NCBI GenBank assembly: GCA_034440615.1
Contig: JAOTOM010005137.1
Location: forward strand, 164,001-228,000
Reading direction: 5' to 3'
DNA length: 64,000 bases
Origin: Ashinkailepas kermadecensis
Taxonomy: Eukaryota > Arthropoda > Thecostraca > Neolepadidae
The notes under the pieces were generated by a model. That model was not told where the DNA came from, ran no database searches, and was given only the letters and a program-made list of their open reading frames with translations. Made by a program: the position numbers and the translations under genes. Positions 11,912 through 24,000 of the stretch are shown here, piece by piece. Every line of letters starts with the position of its first letter. Position 1 is the first letter of the stretch.

Positions 11912-12097
11912 TCACCGCTTCTTCTTGCTTTTCTTTGGTTCCGCGCCCACCGATTCACTGGATTTCTGGACAGTCTTCACAACCGCGTGACTGGTCCTCT
12001 TCAAATGTTCGAATAGCTTGTTCTTTGATGGAAACCCTGAGCCACACGCCTGGCAATTCAGCAATGCCTCTTCTACCAGGGTCGGCCGGGGCGACGC
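11912..12097 (-). CDS. DNAJC21: DNAJC21 coding exon 10 (zinc finger 2, stop)
   Basis: Encodes [19 protein letters not shown], then LKRTSHA and a C-terminus ending KKSKKKR, then TGA at 11914-11912. This is the second C2H2 finger (C-x2-C...H-x5-H) and the basic tail, as in DNAJC21 and Jjj1. The acceptor has a long T run before CAG. I saw no AATAAA within about 400 bases downstream, so the 3' end is undefined. Confidence 0.93.
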   Translation of the reverse strand, partial: ASPRPTLVEEALLNCQACGSGFPSKNKLFEHLKRTSHAVVKTVQKSSESVGAEPKKSKKKR

Positions 12098-15000
12098 CTG
12101 AAAAAAAACGTCGGCTGAATCTCGTGGTGGGTGTGCAATGGTCGTGAAGAGAGCGGTGGTGGATCAGTTTCGAGGACGCCATGCTTCTCTGAGGGCGCTC
12201 CCAGGCGGGGCAGAAGCGGGCCTCTTGTTTGATATGGAAGACATTGGGAAGGAACAGGCCAACGTTGGGGAGGAGAAAGTCAATTTTCGGAGTAGTTCCC
12301 TCAACGGAGTTGAAAACTGCCATTAATCATACGGTCCCATGTAGGTACATGCCCGAGCTTGGTTACAAACCTGGGGCTTGTATTCCTTGGACTAACTCAG
12401 AAATTCAGTCGTTAGGAGGTGCAAATCCAAGTTCTCGCGATCAAAAGTTAAACAGTCCAAGTGTTAGACTACCTCGAAAGCGGAATAATGCGTCATCAAT
12501 CATGTACCAGTAGCAGGCATCCAACTCTTCAAAACGGAATGGGTGATGAATCACCTCACCTTTTGGCATGGGCAAAACCAACTCCGCGCCGCCTTACCTG
12601 CTCCTGTTCAGCCCGAGCCCTTCGTCTGGCGTCCTTAGCCTTCTTTCCCTTCAACTTGACCGTGCCCTGCGGCGGTCGGTCTTCCCCCTCGGCGTCCTTC
12701 TCCGGCTCCGCCCCAGACCCCGCCGCCGGCTCAACATCCAGCTCCGCTGTCTTCTCCGCTCCAGGTCCCGCGGTCGGCTCCGCCCCAGATCCCGTGTCGG
12801 CGAGCCTGGCCGCACCCAGCGACTCGGCCAGATCGCTGTCGGAGCCGTCTGCGTTGCCGCTCAGGTCGGCCAGGGCGGATGACGTGGCGAACGTGCCGGC
12901 GCCGCGTGCGCCCAGCTCCGCACCCAGCTCCGGCCCGACCATCCGCTTCTTCTTCTTCTTCTTGGCCCTCCTACCGGCCGCCGGCGCCGGGCTGGCTGCC
13001 GGACTGCTGTCTGTGACCACGAGACGATATAGTCAGGTGAAAACGACGGGCCTTGTTAAGACAAGCGCAGCTCGAATAACGGCCAACAGATGCGAATTCA
13101 CACGCTTGGCTTACGCACCCACATCTATGCCGCTGGTTGGCCGATTATTGGAAGCTTTTTTTTAGTGAGAATGATTGACCGACTTTGGGGCCGACTTGAT
13201 GAGGGCGCAGAGACCGCGTCGGTCACTGTGTGGTCAATACAACTTTGAAATGCACAGAAATGCTGTTCTGAAGTATGTTCGGCGTCGCACACGCTCTGCA
13301 TATAAATATCAGGTGTACGTCTTAGGTTTGAACGGTAAGCCGAATATCACGCATCAGTGCTTCGACAGCCCTGGTTATTATTCAGTGAGGTCAGATGCTC
13401 GGAGGATACAGCCCAAAAGTAGCCTGGCGAGACACCTGGTGACTACGAGTCATGATTAAGGCCGCCGTGGCCACGCACGTCCCTGAACAGAGATTAACGG
13501 TAAAGTTGCTTAATTTTACGAGTCAGACGACAATAATAGGTTCAACCCTGACAGGGGGATGCTAAAACTGTTCGAGATGCAGAAGGCACGAAATGTGCAG
13601 TAGAAAAGCTTGTTAACTACTTAAACCTACCTTTCGGCAATTTCCGCTGATTGTGCACTGCATTTTAGGAAGGAAACGACGGCCAGGTATCGCGTTTTCA
13701 ACCTTCGCGAGTCTGAAGCTCACTACTGCGTGCTGGCCGACGGCGGGGCACTCATAACGTCTGTGTCTGATTTGCTGATCGTTACACGTTGATTGATGTT
13801 GTGCTTCCGGCTGACGAGCATGTTCTACGCTTAGTGATGCAGCATCGCAGCCGGCGCGTCACCACTTTATCGCCCAGGCGCAATCGCAATACCTTAAGCA
13901 GCTGCGTGGCTATCTCTGGCAGTGATGCGGTTGTGGTAGGTGCTTTTTTAAATTTTGCATTCGTCATCCAGGATGCGGCTCTAAGTTTTCATTGGCATAA
14001 CTCCCAATGCACTCTTCATCCGTTAGCGTTATGCACCAGCGATTCATACAAAAGCTTTTACGTGGTCTAAATCCCCAACACAAAACACGGCTGCGGTGGC
14101 AGCGTTCCGGTCTGTGTTAATTCATTGTATACGGCAGATGAATTCAGAACTGGAGAAAGTCCACTTCCTTTCCGATGGTTATGCTGGGAAATATAATAGG
14201 AACCACAGCTTTGCAAAAGATAAAAGAACTATAACCTTGCAAATATTATAAACCCCAAAAAAGATTTGAGTATCAGGTGTATCATGGCATGGCAAGGGAC
14301 GGTTCGCTTGTCTCGACCAGGAGGCTCGCAGTTGGTGAGGTACGGAATGCTCCAGTTACAATGCGCAGAGCCGAATGATGAATGGTATCCAGAGTACGCT
14401 TAGTGGATTCGTTTGCACAATCATATACAAAGCTAGCGTAATCAAGTTTTGATCGTATTAGAGATCGGTACAGAAGTAGTAAGATTCTTCTGTCCGCCCC
14501 ATAAGTAGTGCGAGATATACACTTCAAGATGTTCATAGACTTAAAACATTGTTCTCGCAGGACTATAAAATGTTCTCTGTATGTGAGTCGCCTATCAAAG
14601 TGCATTCCAAGGAAGCGAACCACGGACTTACACGGGATAGTTTCTCTCTAGATGTTGATTGACATGTCTGGGCAGGACTATCGCCGTCGATAGAAATGAA
14701 TACAGACAGTCTTAGAAGTTGAAAAGCGAAAACCATTGGCCACACTCAATCGTTGAAGCCGCATGACTGCAGCCTGTAGTTTCCTCTCCATGGATGAAGT
14801 CTTTGAAGCCGGACATCAAATAGCGAAGTCGTCCACAAACAAGGATCGGCCGATCGTAGTTGGGAGATTGTCACCAATGTCGTTGATCATTATCCCAAAC
14901 AGAGGAACGCTAAAGACGCCACCTTGTGGTACCCCATTGAACTGTGGGTATCGATATGAGAGCTGGTTGCCCACTCGAACGAAAAAGGACCGATCAACTA

Positions 15001-18000
15001 AAAAGTTTTGCAAGAATGTGCCCATGTGACCACGTATGCCGTGCTTAAAAACGTTCAAAAGAACGCCTTGGCGCCAGGTAGTATCGTACGCGCCCTCAAT
15101 GTCGAAGAAGACAGCACCCAGGTGTCGCTTGCGCTTCAACGCAGTTCGTATGGCTGTGTCCAGGGACACAATGTGATCGACTGTACAGCGGTTTGCCCTA
15201 AAACCGCACTGGGCGTTTGTAAAGATATTTGAGGATTGTAAGAGCCACATCAAACGTACGTGAACCATCCTCTCCATCAGCTTGCATATTGATGAATGCG
15301 AGCGTAATGGGCCGATAATGTAATGGATCAGATCCACTCTTACCAGGCTTCAGGATGGGTATCACTATAGCTTCTCTCCATGCAGGTGGAAATCCTCCAT
15401 TTTCCAATATCCGGTTGAAAATTGATAGAAGTACCTGGAACGCGTTGTGAGGGAGGCGTTTCAGCATATCGTTATGCACGTTATCAGAACCCTCGGATAC
15501 ACTTCGCAGGCCGCCGATGGCGGAAATCAGCTCAGTTTCTGTGAACGGTGCGTTGTATGAGAGTATCTCGAACGTTGAGAAATTTATGGTGGACCGTCCA
15601 TGGCGAATTCGGTGACGCGCGAATTGTAGTTCCGAGTTTCCTTGTCGGCTACGCTCTGATAGTGCGCGTCCAATCTTATTTGCGAAGTCAGAGGGGTCAG
15701 AAATGATACGATCTCCTACCTGCAAGGTAGGAAGTTGTGCGGACGAGAATTTTCCCGCGATCCTGCTAATACGTGTCCATACATGGGAAACTGGAGTTCG
15801 ATGGGTTAGCGAGTATAAAAATGATTGCAGATATGCTCGTTTCGCCTCCAGACATGTCCGACGGGAGACAGCTCTAGCTCGGAGAAACGCTATACGATTT
15901 CCTGTGGTGCAGTTGTGGTTAAATACTCTAAAGGCTCACTTGCGAGCACGGATAATCCTCCCGCACTCGTCCGTCCACCACGGAACTGGGGCACATCGAG
16001 GGGTAGTATAATTTCTAGGGATGCACTCAGCAGCACAGTCGATTACCTTAGAGGTAAAATCTTCCATGGATACGGGCAGGATCTGGGGGCTGGAAGAAAA
16101 GGCCGCCTCCAGTTTATTTTCAAACTCACCCCACTTAGCCTTTTAAAAATTCCATCGCCTTGGTCTTGGCCCAAGAACTACACCATCTTGATAAGCCAAC
16201 CACACTGGGAAGTGGTCACTGCCTAATGGGTCGTCGGCTACCGACCAAGTAAAAGATTAGGCCAACTGGGGGCTGCACAGAAAGTCTAAAACCGACTTAC
16301 TTCCGGATGGAAGAGCAATATGTGTCGGAGGTCCTGTGATTAAAAGGCAGAGGACTTCATCGTGAATGAAAGATTCTAAAAGGCGACCACGTGAGTTCGT
16401 GGCGAGACATCCCCATACGGTGTGGTGCGAATTAAAATATTCCAACAGTAAAACTGGGGGAGGGAGTTACAGCATTAAGAGACGGAGATCTGTGGTGGGA
16501 AGAGCGTATCCAGGCGGCAAGTACACAGAACAAATGTCATTGCTCGTTTGTTCATGCTTACACGGGCGGCAACAGCCTGAAGACGAGTCTGCAAACTTAT
16601 TGCATGTGCAGGTAAACTGTGGTGCACAGCAATGAGGACGCCACCGCAAGCCACAGTGTCAGACACGACATCTTTTCGGAAAACAGAGTACCCTTTGATG
16701 GTACGAGCGTATGGTGCTAACTTAGTCTCTTGGAGGCAGATGGCAGCTGGGATATAATTACTGATGACAGGCTGGAGGTCCAGCAGTCCAGTTTGAAGCC
16801 CTCTACAATTCCACTGTAAAATGCCATATAAAGGGGGCATTAAAATTGTAGTTTAAAAGGGGATAAAATAAATGCTGCTAAAATGATTCAACACCAGGTA
16901 TAAGCTAACATTGCTCTGCTCCCGGTTTCACAGCCGGAGATGTTTGACTTCGTGGACGCGACCGTGGACTGCCGAATTCGGTTGGCGACATCGCCCCGGG
17001 CAGGGCCCGCTTCGTAGTTCGACTCGGGGTCGGAGGGGATATTGGGGTGTGTCCGGCTCGGCGTGGAGGGGCTTCAGGCGGTTCCATCACGCTCGAGGGC
17101 GAAGGCGGAGGTGTCGCTGCTGGGCATTGGCCCACGGGCACCGGGCCCGGAGAGACTGACCCACGTCGGGATATACGTCCCCGGGCCCCCAAGTCCGGGG
17201 CTCCGGGTTGTGCCTCAACCCCAGATGCTCTGGTCGTCAGTACGACCGCCGGGGGCTGTCTGGACGTCTGTGCGAGCGAGCGGGTGGTGAACTGGGGTGT
17301 TGAGGTAGGATAGGAGGATGTGGTGGTTGTGTTGGAGGTAGGGTGTACGGAGGTAAGTGGCAAGGATTTTGGCACATGGGGTAGTGCTGATGGACGTGTG
17401 GATATGGAGTTGGAGGGGGATGTGAGGCGTTAGTGGTTTGGGGAGGGTTGGGCGTTGGTGGATTGGAGGGTTTGAGACGTGGGTGACGAAGGGGGAGCCG
17501 GGGACTTGCTGGGGCGCTTCCGTCGCTGTACCTCACGCCATTCGCCCCCTCAGGATTCAGGGGGGTCGTGGCGGGGATCGTAGCGGGCGACTTCCCGTGT
17601 CCGGAACTTCCTGCAGGTGTGAGAGGAACGAAGGCGTCCTGCGCTCGTTCTTCGAATGCAGGTTGGGCATCAGTGGCAATACCGATCAGAGACGCGGTCT
17701 CTTTCGATGGTGAGGGACTTCGCCGCGTGAAAGGGCTACAAGCCACGCCGAAGGACCGGAGAAGTGTGCTGAGCTGTGCGATGAGCTCTGCGGCACTCCC
17801 TCGCTGTGTTTGCAACGGTGCAAGTGTGGTGCTGTTTCCTTTCGCAACAGTTGCGTAGGAAATTATTGGGTGAACTGATTCGTAGGCCTGTCTAGCGCCT
17901 CACGAAACGACAAGTTTCTCGTGACCTTGATACAGACGATCTCTTGTGGTGGTGAATTGGAGTTTATGGGCACGTCGACATCCAGGGTCATTTTGCGCCC

Positions 18001-21000
18001 ATAACTGTATTATAATCAATCTACGGTGCTGCTATAATAGCTTGTTATTAATATTCACGGGTGGCGGTATATCACCTCAAGGCGAGCTTGTCGAAGGAAG
18101 GTAAAAATATTCCCAGATGCCACGACCTCAGAGTCGTTCCCTATTAGCATACGTAAAGAAGTGTCGGCGCTCAGCCGTCCTAAAATCTGGCGTCGTAGAG
18201 GTTCTAACAGTACACAGCCTACTAAAACATGGTACACGGCAAGCGGGTTAGAGCAGCGTGGACATGAAGGTCGGTCATCACCGGTCAGCATGCAACTGTG
18301 TGTTGCGAAGGTGTGACCTATTCTCAATCGGCAGAGGATTACTTCTTCCCGTCGTTTGGTTCGTTGCGAGGATCGCCACTTTCCTAGTGTCGGTTTTAAA
18401 ACCCTGAGCTTACTACGAGTTCCAGGCTCGTTGCCATTCTGACTGTATATTTGACAATATAGTAGGGTATAGGTCCCTTGGAGGGAGCAGTAGATGGACC
18501 ACACGGCCATTGCTGATGGCGTGTTTGGCGGTTATGTCAGCAGCTTCATTTCCCGCGAGTCCGACATGGCTGGGAATCCAGCAGAACACGATATTTCTGC
18601 CGATGTCATGTAAGGATTTCACGACTCTGATAATCCTCCGAACAAGTCGGTGATCCTGGTTAAAGGTTTTCAATGCCATGAGACTGCTCAAAGAGTCTGT
18701 GAAAACCACGTGCTTTGTGGACCGGTCTTCCTGTACAAAATAGAGGGCTTGCAAAATTGCATACAATTCGGCAGTAAAATCGATGTTTGTGTCGGTAAAC
18801 AAAAAGATCGAACACTGTGTCGACTGACGTAATCGTTGGTTATTTGGGTTTTAGGGCGCATCGACCAGGTTTGGTCATTTAGCGCCCGACTGACGTAATC
18901 ATCCAACACCAGAGACTGACTTAGAACCGTCTGTGTAAATCCGCGAAAAAATCGTGATATTCATGTATTTTTCCAATGCCAATATGCGGAGTTCCTCCCG
19001 GTTGACATGTCCTTTCTTTGAGCAGGACAAAGTCACGTCAGTTTGCACTGGGGCAACATGCCAAGGCAACATTGCATGCGTATCTCGCGCCCAATAACTT
19101 ACGGCGTAGCGCAAGATGTGGCTCGTCTACTTCTGCCATTACACTATCAGCCGGTGAAGTGCGAAAGACTCCAGTAGCGATGCGAAGAGCTGCATTGTGG
19201 ATCACATCAAGACAACGCTTGGTTGTGGAACACGCTCCGTCATAAATAAAACATCCATAGTCAATTTTAGAACGCACACGAGATCGATACATAAGAAGTA
19301 AGACATGTCTGTCTGCGCCATACGAACATCTGGAGACAGTTATCATCACTTGCAGTCTCTGCGCAAGATTGTTGATGTGGGTTCTGTATGTTAGTCGACG
19401 GTCAATCCACACACCTAAAAACTTTGCAGCTGGTTTGAAAGGAATGCGGTTCCCGTTCACCATAATCAACCGGATCGGAGCAAGAACGCTTGCGGCAGAA
19501 GTGAACAGCAATGGTTTTCGATGTCGACATGGCGAAGCCCGTTTTGTCACACCAAACCTGCACCTTCCGGACAGTCAGTTGGAGTTGTCTCTCTACCGTG
19601 CGTACAGTACGCGAAGAACACCAAACGGTAAAATCATCTACGAATAGTGCTTTTCCTATGGAAGTTGGCAGTGAGGAGCCCACGTCGTTGATGGCAATAG
19701 CGAACAATGCGACACTCAGCATACTTCTCTGCGGTACTCCGTCAATTTGTTGGAATGTGTCAGAGAGGAAACCTCCTACTCTGACACGAAAAGTTCTTGC
19801 AGCAAAAAAGTTTTTGTTTGCGTTTTTGAAACGTTCCAAAAACCACATTAGTCGGACATTCACCATTTTTTCAAATAGCTTACATAAGGAGCACGTGAGC
19901 GTGATTGGGCGATAATGCAGTGGGTCCATACCGGTTTTATTTGGCTTGCGTATAGGCACTACGATTGCTTTCCGCCAGGACGATGGAAATGTGCCCGTTG
20001 TCCATATGTCATTTAGTGCATTCAGGAGAATTTCCAAGGCTGTTGGTGGTAGACGTTTAATAATATCATTATGGAATGTGCCCGGACCCTCTGCCACGCT
20101 CTTCAGAGTGCTGATTGCTGCAGTCAGTTCGGAAATACAAAATGGAATGTTGTATTCGAGAAGGTCTGTAGTTGAAAAATCAAGGGGGCGTGCTTCGCAT
20201 CGAGCCTTGTAGGCCGAGAAGCGCACGCTAATACTATGTTTCGAGCGTGCTGCTAAAGCTCGTCCCATCTCGTCCGCTACTTCTTCCGGGTCAATGATAT
20301 CTCGACCAGCCATGTGTAGGGTGGGAAGTTGAAGCGGCGTATACCTTCCAGAAAAGCGCTTAATGCGGGACCATACAGATGACAATGATGTGGATCGATT
20401 AAACGTGTTGACGTAAGCTTTCCATGAATCTCGTTTCGCTTCAGCGATAGTACGTCTAGCGAATGCCCGTGCTTTGCGGAAAGCTATTAAATTTGGCGTA
20501 CAACTATTTTTATTAAAGGTGCGAAAAGCCCTCTTCCTGGCACGCAACGCCTCTCGGCACTTTTCCGACTACCACGGGACGGGTACTCGAACTGAAGTTC
20601 CTGATGAACGAGGGATGTGCCGCTGGGCGCTCTGCACAGTTGCCGTCGTGAATGTCTCCACGGAGACAACAGGTTCATCGGAGTAGTCTCGGAGTCTACT
20701 CTCAAGACTTCCTTGGAACGCACCTCAATCGGCTCGGTTAAATATCCACTTGGAATGTCGTCGGCTTACAAAAACACGGTTTATAAAACAAGACCAAACA
20801 GAGAAATGGTCACTGTTATACGGATCATCGTCCACGGACCATTCTAAAAAGGGTGTTATTTCTGGACTGCAGAGGGTAAGATTCAGCACGGAAGTCTGCC
20901 CCGTTGGCAATGTAAAATGGGTTGGCTTTTCTGTGTTAAGGACACAGAGTGGGAAATGTCGTATAAAACATTCCGTTGCACGTCCACGGCTCGTCGTGGT

Positions 21001-24000
21001 TGAGCCCCAAAGAGGGTGGTGGGCGTTAAAATCCCCGCACACCATTACTGGTGGAGTGAGCTGCTCCACCATGTGGGACAGCTCAGCAAGTGGGAACATC
21101 TCACCCGGTGGGAGATATACGCTGCATATGGTAAGTGCGTGGATATTTATTATCATGCGAGCAGCGACACACTGAATATTTGAAGATATAGGTATTTTCT
21201 GAAAGGGAACCGAGTTGTGCACAACAATAAGTACTCCGCCATGTGCCACAGTGCGAGGAGTAACATCCCTACGTAACACAGAGTAGTTATTCAGGTGGAA
21301 ATGTGCATCAGGAGAAAGCTTAGTCTCTTGGAGACAAACTACTAATGGTACTCGTAAGTGTAAAATGGTTCGGAGGTCGTTGAGGCTGGTTTTCAACCCT
21401 CTGCAATTCCATTGGAGAATAAAACTCATACGTCAAATATATAAAGGTGATAGTTGTGAGCTAAAAACCGGGGAAACGAGGCCGGGTTAGGTTTCCTCTG
21501 TTCCTGCCTTCATGCCCGGAGGTAACCAGTGAGCTTCAAGCTAACTCGGCCCAAGTCCTCGGTCGGGAACGTGGTGACCCCCTCCTCCGGTGGTGAGCCC
21601 GATGGTGGCAGGCCTCGCTTCTGGGGCCCCAGCCGGGGATGGGGAGGGGGAGGGCCCATCTCATTTACAGATGGAGCCGGTCCCTCTACTCGCCGTCGCG
21701 TCGATCGGGTGGCCGGCCTCCGTAGTGGAGCCATCTCAGCTCCCTGGCGGCTCCTCTCGCGGGCCCTCTCCATCTGAGCGAGCCGCGTTTGTTTCGCCTC
21801 GCGGGCGCGTCTCTCGGCTTCCTGGCAGTGCAGTCTAATATCGGGAATTTTGATTGGTGGTTGGTCGTCTCGGGGTGGCGATGTAGGTGCGGAAGTGGAA
21901 GACGAGGGTGGGGGCGAGGCCTGACTCACGGGAAGGGGAGAAGGTTCAGGGAGGGATGAGGTGGAGAGGATGGATTTAGAGGTGGTGCTGGGGCGTGTGG
22001 GAGACGAGAGGAGGGTGGAGCGCGGATGGGACGTGGGACGTGGGAGGTGGGGACTCGGAGGTAGGTGATGAGGTAAATGGAGAGGGGTTCGGATTGGGTT
22101 GAAAGGACCGAGGAGGCCTCTTGGACCGTTGGACCAGAGTCTATTCCCCACCCTCGAGGATTGATCTGGAAGGGGGCTCAGATGGGCGAACGGGGAATCT
22201 ATTCGTGGAGGGTGGGACCTCCGTCGCCTCGTCGTCGTGTCGGGTTCGCTGCCCTTGCCTTTCAGGCGACGACAGGGACACCCCAAAAGACCGCAGCAGA
22301 GTCATGAGCTGAGCTATGAGCTCAGAGGCCATGTCGGGCTGTGTGTGTTCGGAAGCTATCAGAGATTTCTTGCGAGTCTGTTGTGTAGTTGTGGAGCTCG
22401 GTTATGTCTTTGTTGCATATGATACCTTTGGGTGAGCTGCCTCATACAACTCACGCGCCTCCCGAAATGTGATTTTTTTGTGGAAAATTTGATCGCGACT
22501 ATCTCTTTCTCCCTCAGAAAAATGGGGCAGGAACGGTCATAGGATGCGTGAGGTGTTTGGCCAGGACCGCAGTTTGAGCATTTTGCACTCTCAGATTCAC
22601 ACTTTTCTCCCACATGCTCCGCTGACCCACATCGTCCACATGTTTAGCGGTTCCGCAAATGCTGCGACGTGTGTCTCATCTCATCTCATCGGATTTGGAA
22701 CAAACACCCGAACTTTCACTCATATCATATCCGACATATCCGACGTAGACGAATTCTGGAAGATCAGTTGTTCGAAATGTTAGAATGAAATTGTTTGTGT
22801 TTTGCGTTTCTTGGCCTTTTCTCATCGTGATCCGTCGTACCTCTACTACTCCCCACTCTGCCAGGCCATCCATAATATCAGCATCAGACACATCTCTCAA
22901 GTCATAACAGTTTATAACCCCCTTTGAGTAGTTTTTGGTGTTGTGAGGTTGGACTTCAATCAGTACCGTGATTGTTCGTCTGTTTGTTTTGCTTCGTACC
23001 GTGCACGTTAGTTCTGTTGCGCTTCTTGCCCTCCTTGCGTCCTCAGTATTTTTAAATTCCACTTCTAGCCCACCATCTCTAAGCTTTTCACATCTGAGCA
23101 CGACCCCCAGCCTGTCACACGCTTCTTTCCGTTGGAACGGGGTAAGGGATGAAATACTTTTTCCCTGTTCTAATGATTTCAGTATAAGGATGCGTGGCGC
23201 AGGAAGAGTACATAGCCTCAAAGCCAGGCCCTGCATGTGTGATACTCGAATTCGTGGTAAACTGGCTTGTCTGTACCCTACTAGAGGGGACAGGTGAGAT
23301 GTTTTTTTTTTGTATTTGAAGTTGTCATGAAGTGTGTTTATTTCCGCTCCTCGAGGCGCCCCACCACATAGGGGCCCAACTGGGGAGACGCCTAAGTCCC
23401 GCGGACGGGAGGACGCCAGGCGCCCGAGGAGCTATACGGGACAGGCGACGCCATCACCCGGCCGGGAGAGAGAGACTCACCACCCCGACCGGGTTCCAGC
23501 GCCGCCCACCCCTTGACCCCGGCCGGCCAGGTCAGCAGGCACTGGGCCGGGGCCCAGACCGTCGGCCTGAGGCGACAAGTCGCTTGGCCCATATGGGGCC
23601 CTATGGGCCCGCCCGCCCCTCCGGGATATCAGGACCAAAGAGGCGTGTTGGTCCCCCGTCACAACTAGCACCGTGCGACGGGCGACCTCAGCCTCCAGGA
23701 CTCCGTCAACCCCGGTGGACGGGCCGAGGGGGCGCGACTACCCCGATAAAACTGAGCGGACGGGTAGACCAGGAGAAGCTAGCCTACCTGCTCGTGACAG
23801 GGAAGGGATTGATATTGCAGGGTTGGATGCAGGACATACTAAGGTACGTTGGAGCGGGATGGATACTGGGAAGAGAATGGATGGAAGGGCGAGGGGGACT
23901 GCGTGAGCCCCTGGAAACACCTCCGTGTTTCCAAGCCACTTATCGGGGCGGCTGTGGTGACCCGAGGGAGCGCCATTTCCCTAGCCAGCCGTGTAACGAG

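Larger units (their letters stand above)
18010..23790 (-). mobile_element. I-type LINE copy B, nearly full length, inactivated
   Basis: GC-rich 5' UTR (about 23785-23336); gag ORF1 (23236-21510) with [20 protein letters not shown] and zinc knuckles near 22620-22500; endonuclease (21429-20725: [42 protein letters not shown]); reverse transcriptase (20547-19402: [27 protein letters not shown]); thumb to 19038; RNase H (about 19000-18500: [30 protein letters not shown]). Damage: the reverse transcriptase lacks the segment holding the FDIEGAYD aspartate motif seen in copy A, GVPQG reads GVPQRS, frames shift several times, and a 52-bp SINE piece interrupts RNase H. Confidence 0.9.

Noticed and set aside
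12461..13165. 234-codon plus-strand frame
   Set aside because: Opposite strand of DNAJC21 exon 9; low-complexity GC-rich sequence is open on both strands, and only the minus strand joins in phase to conserved exons.
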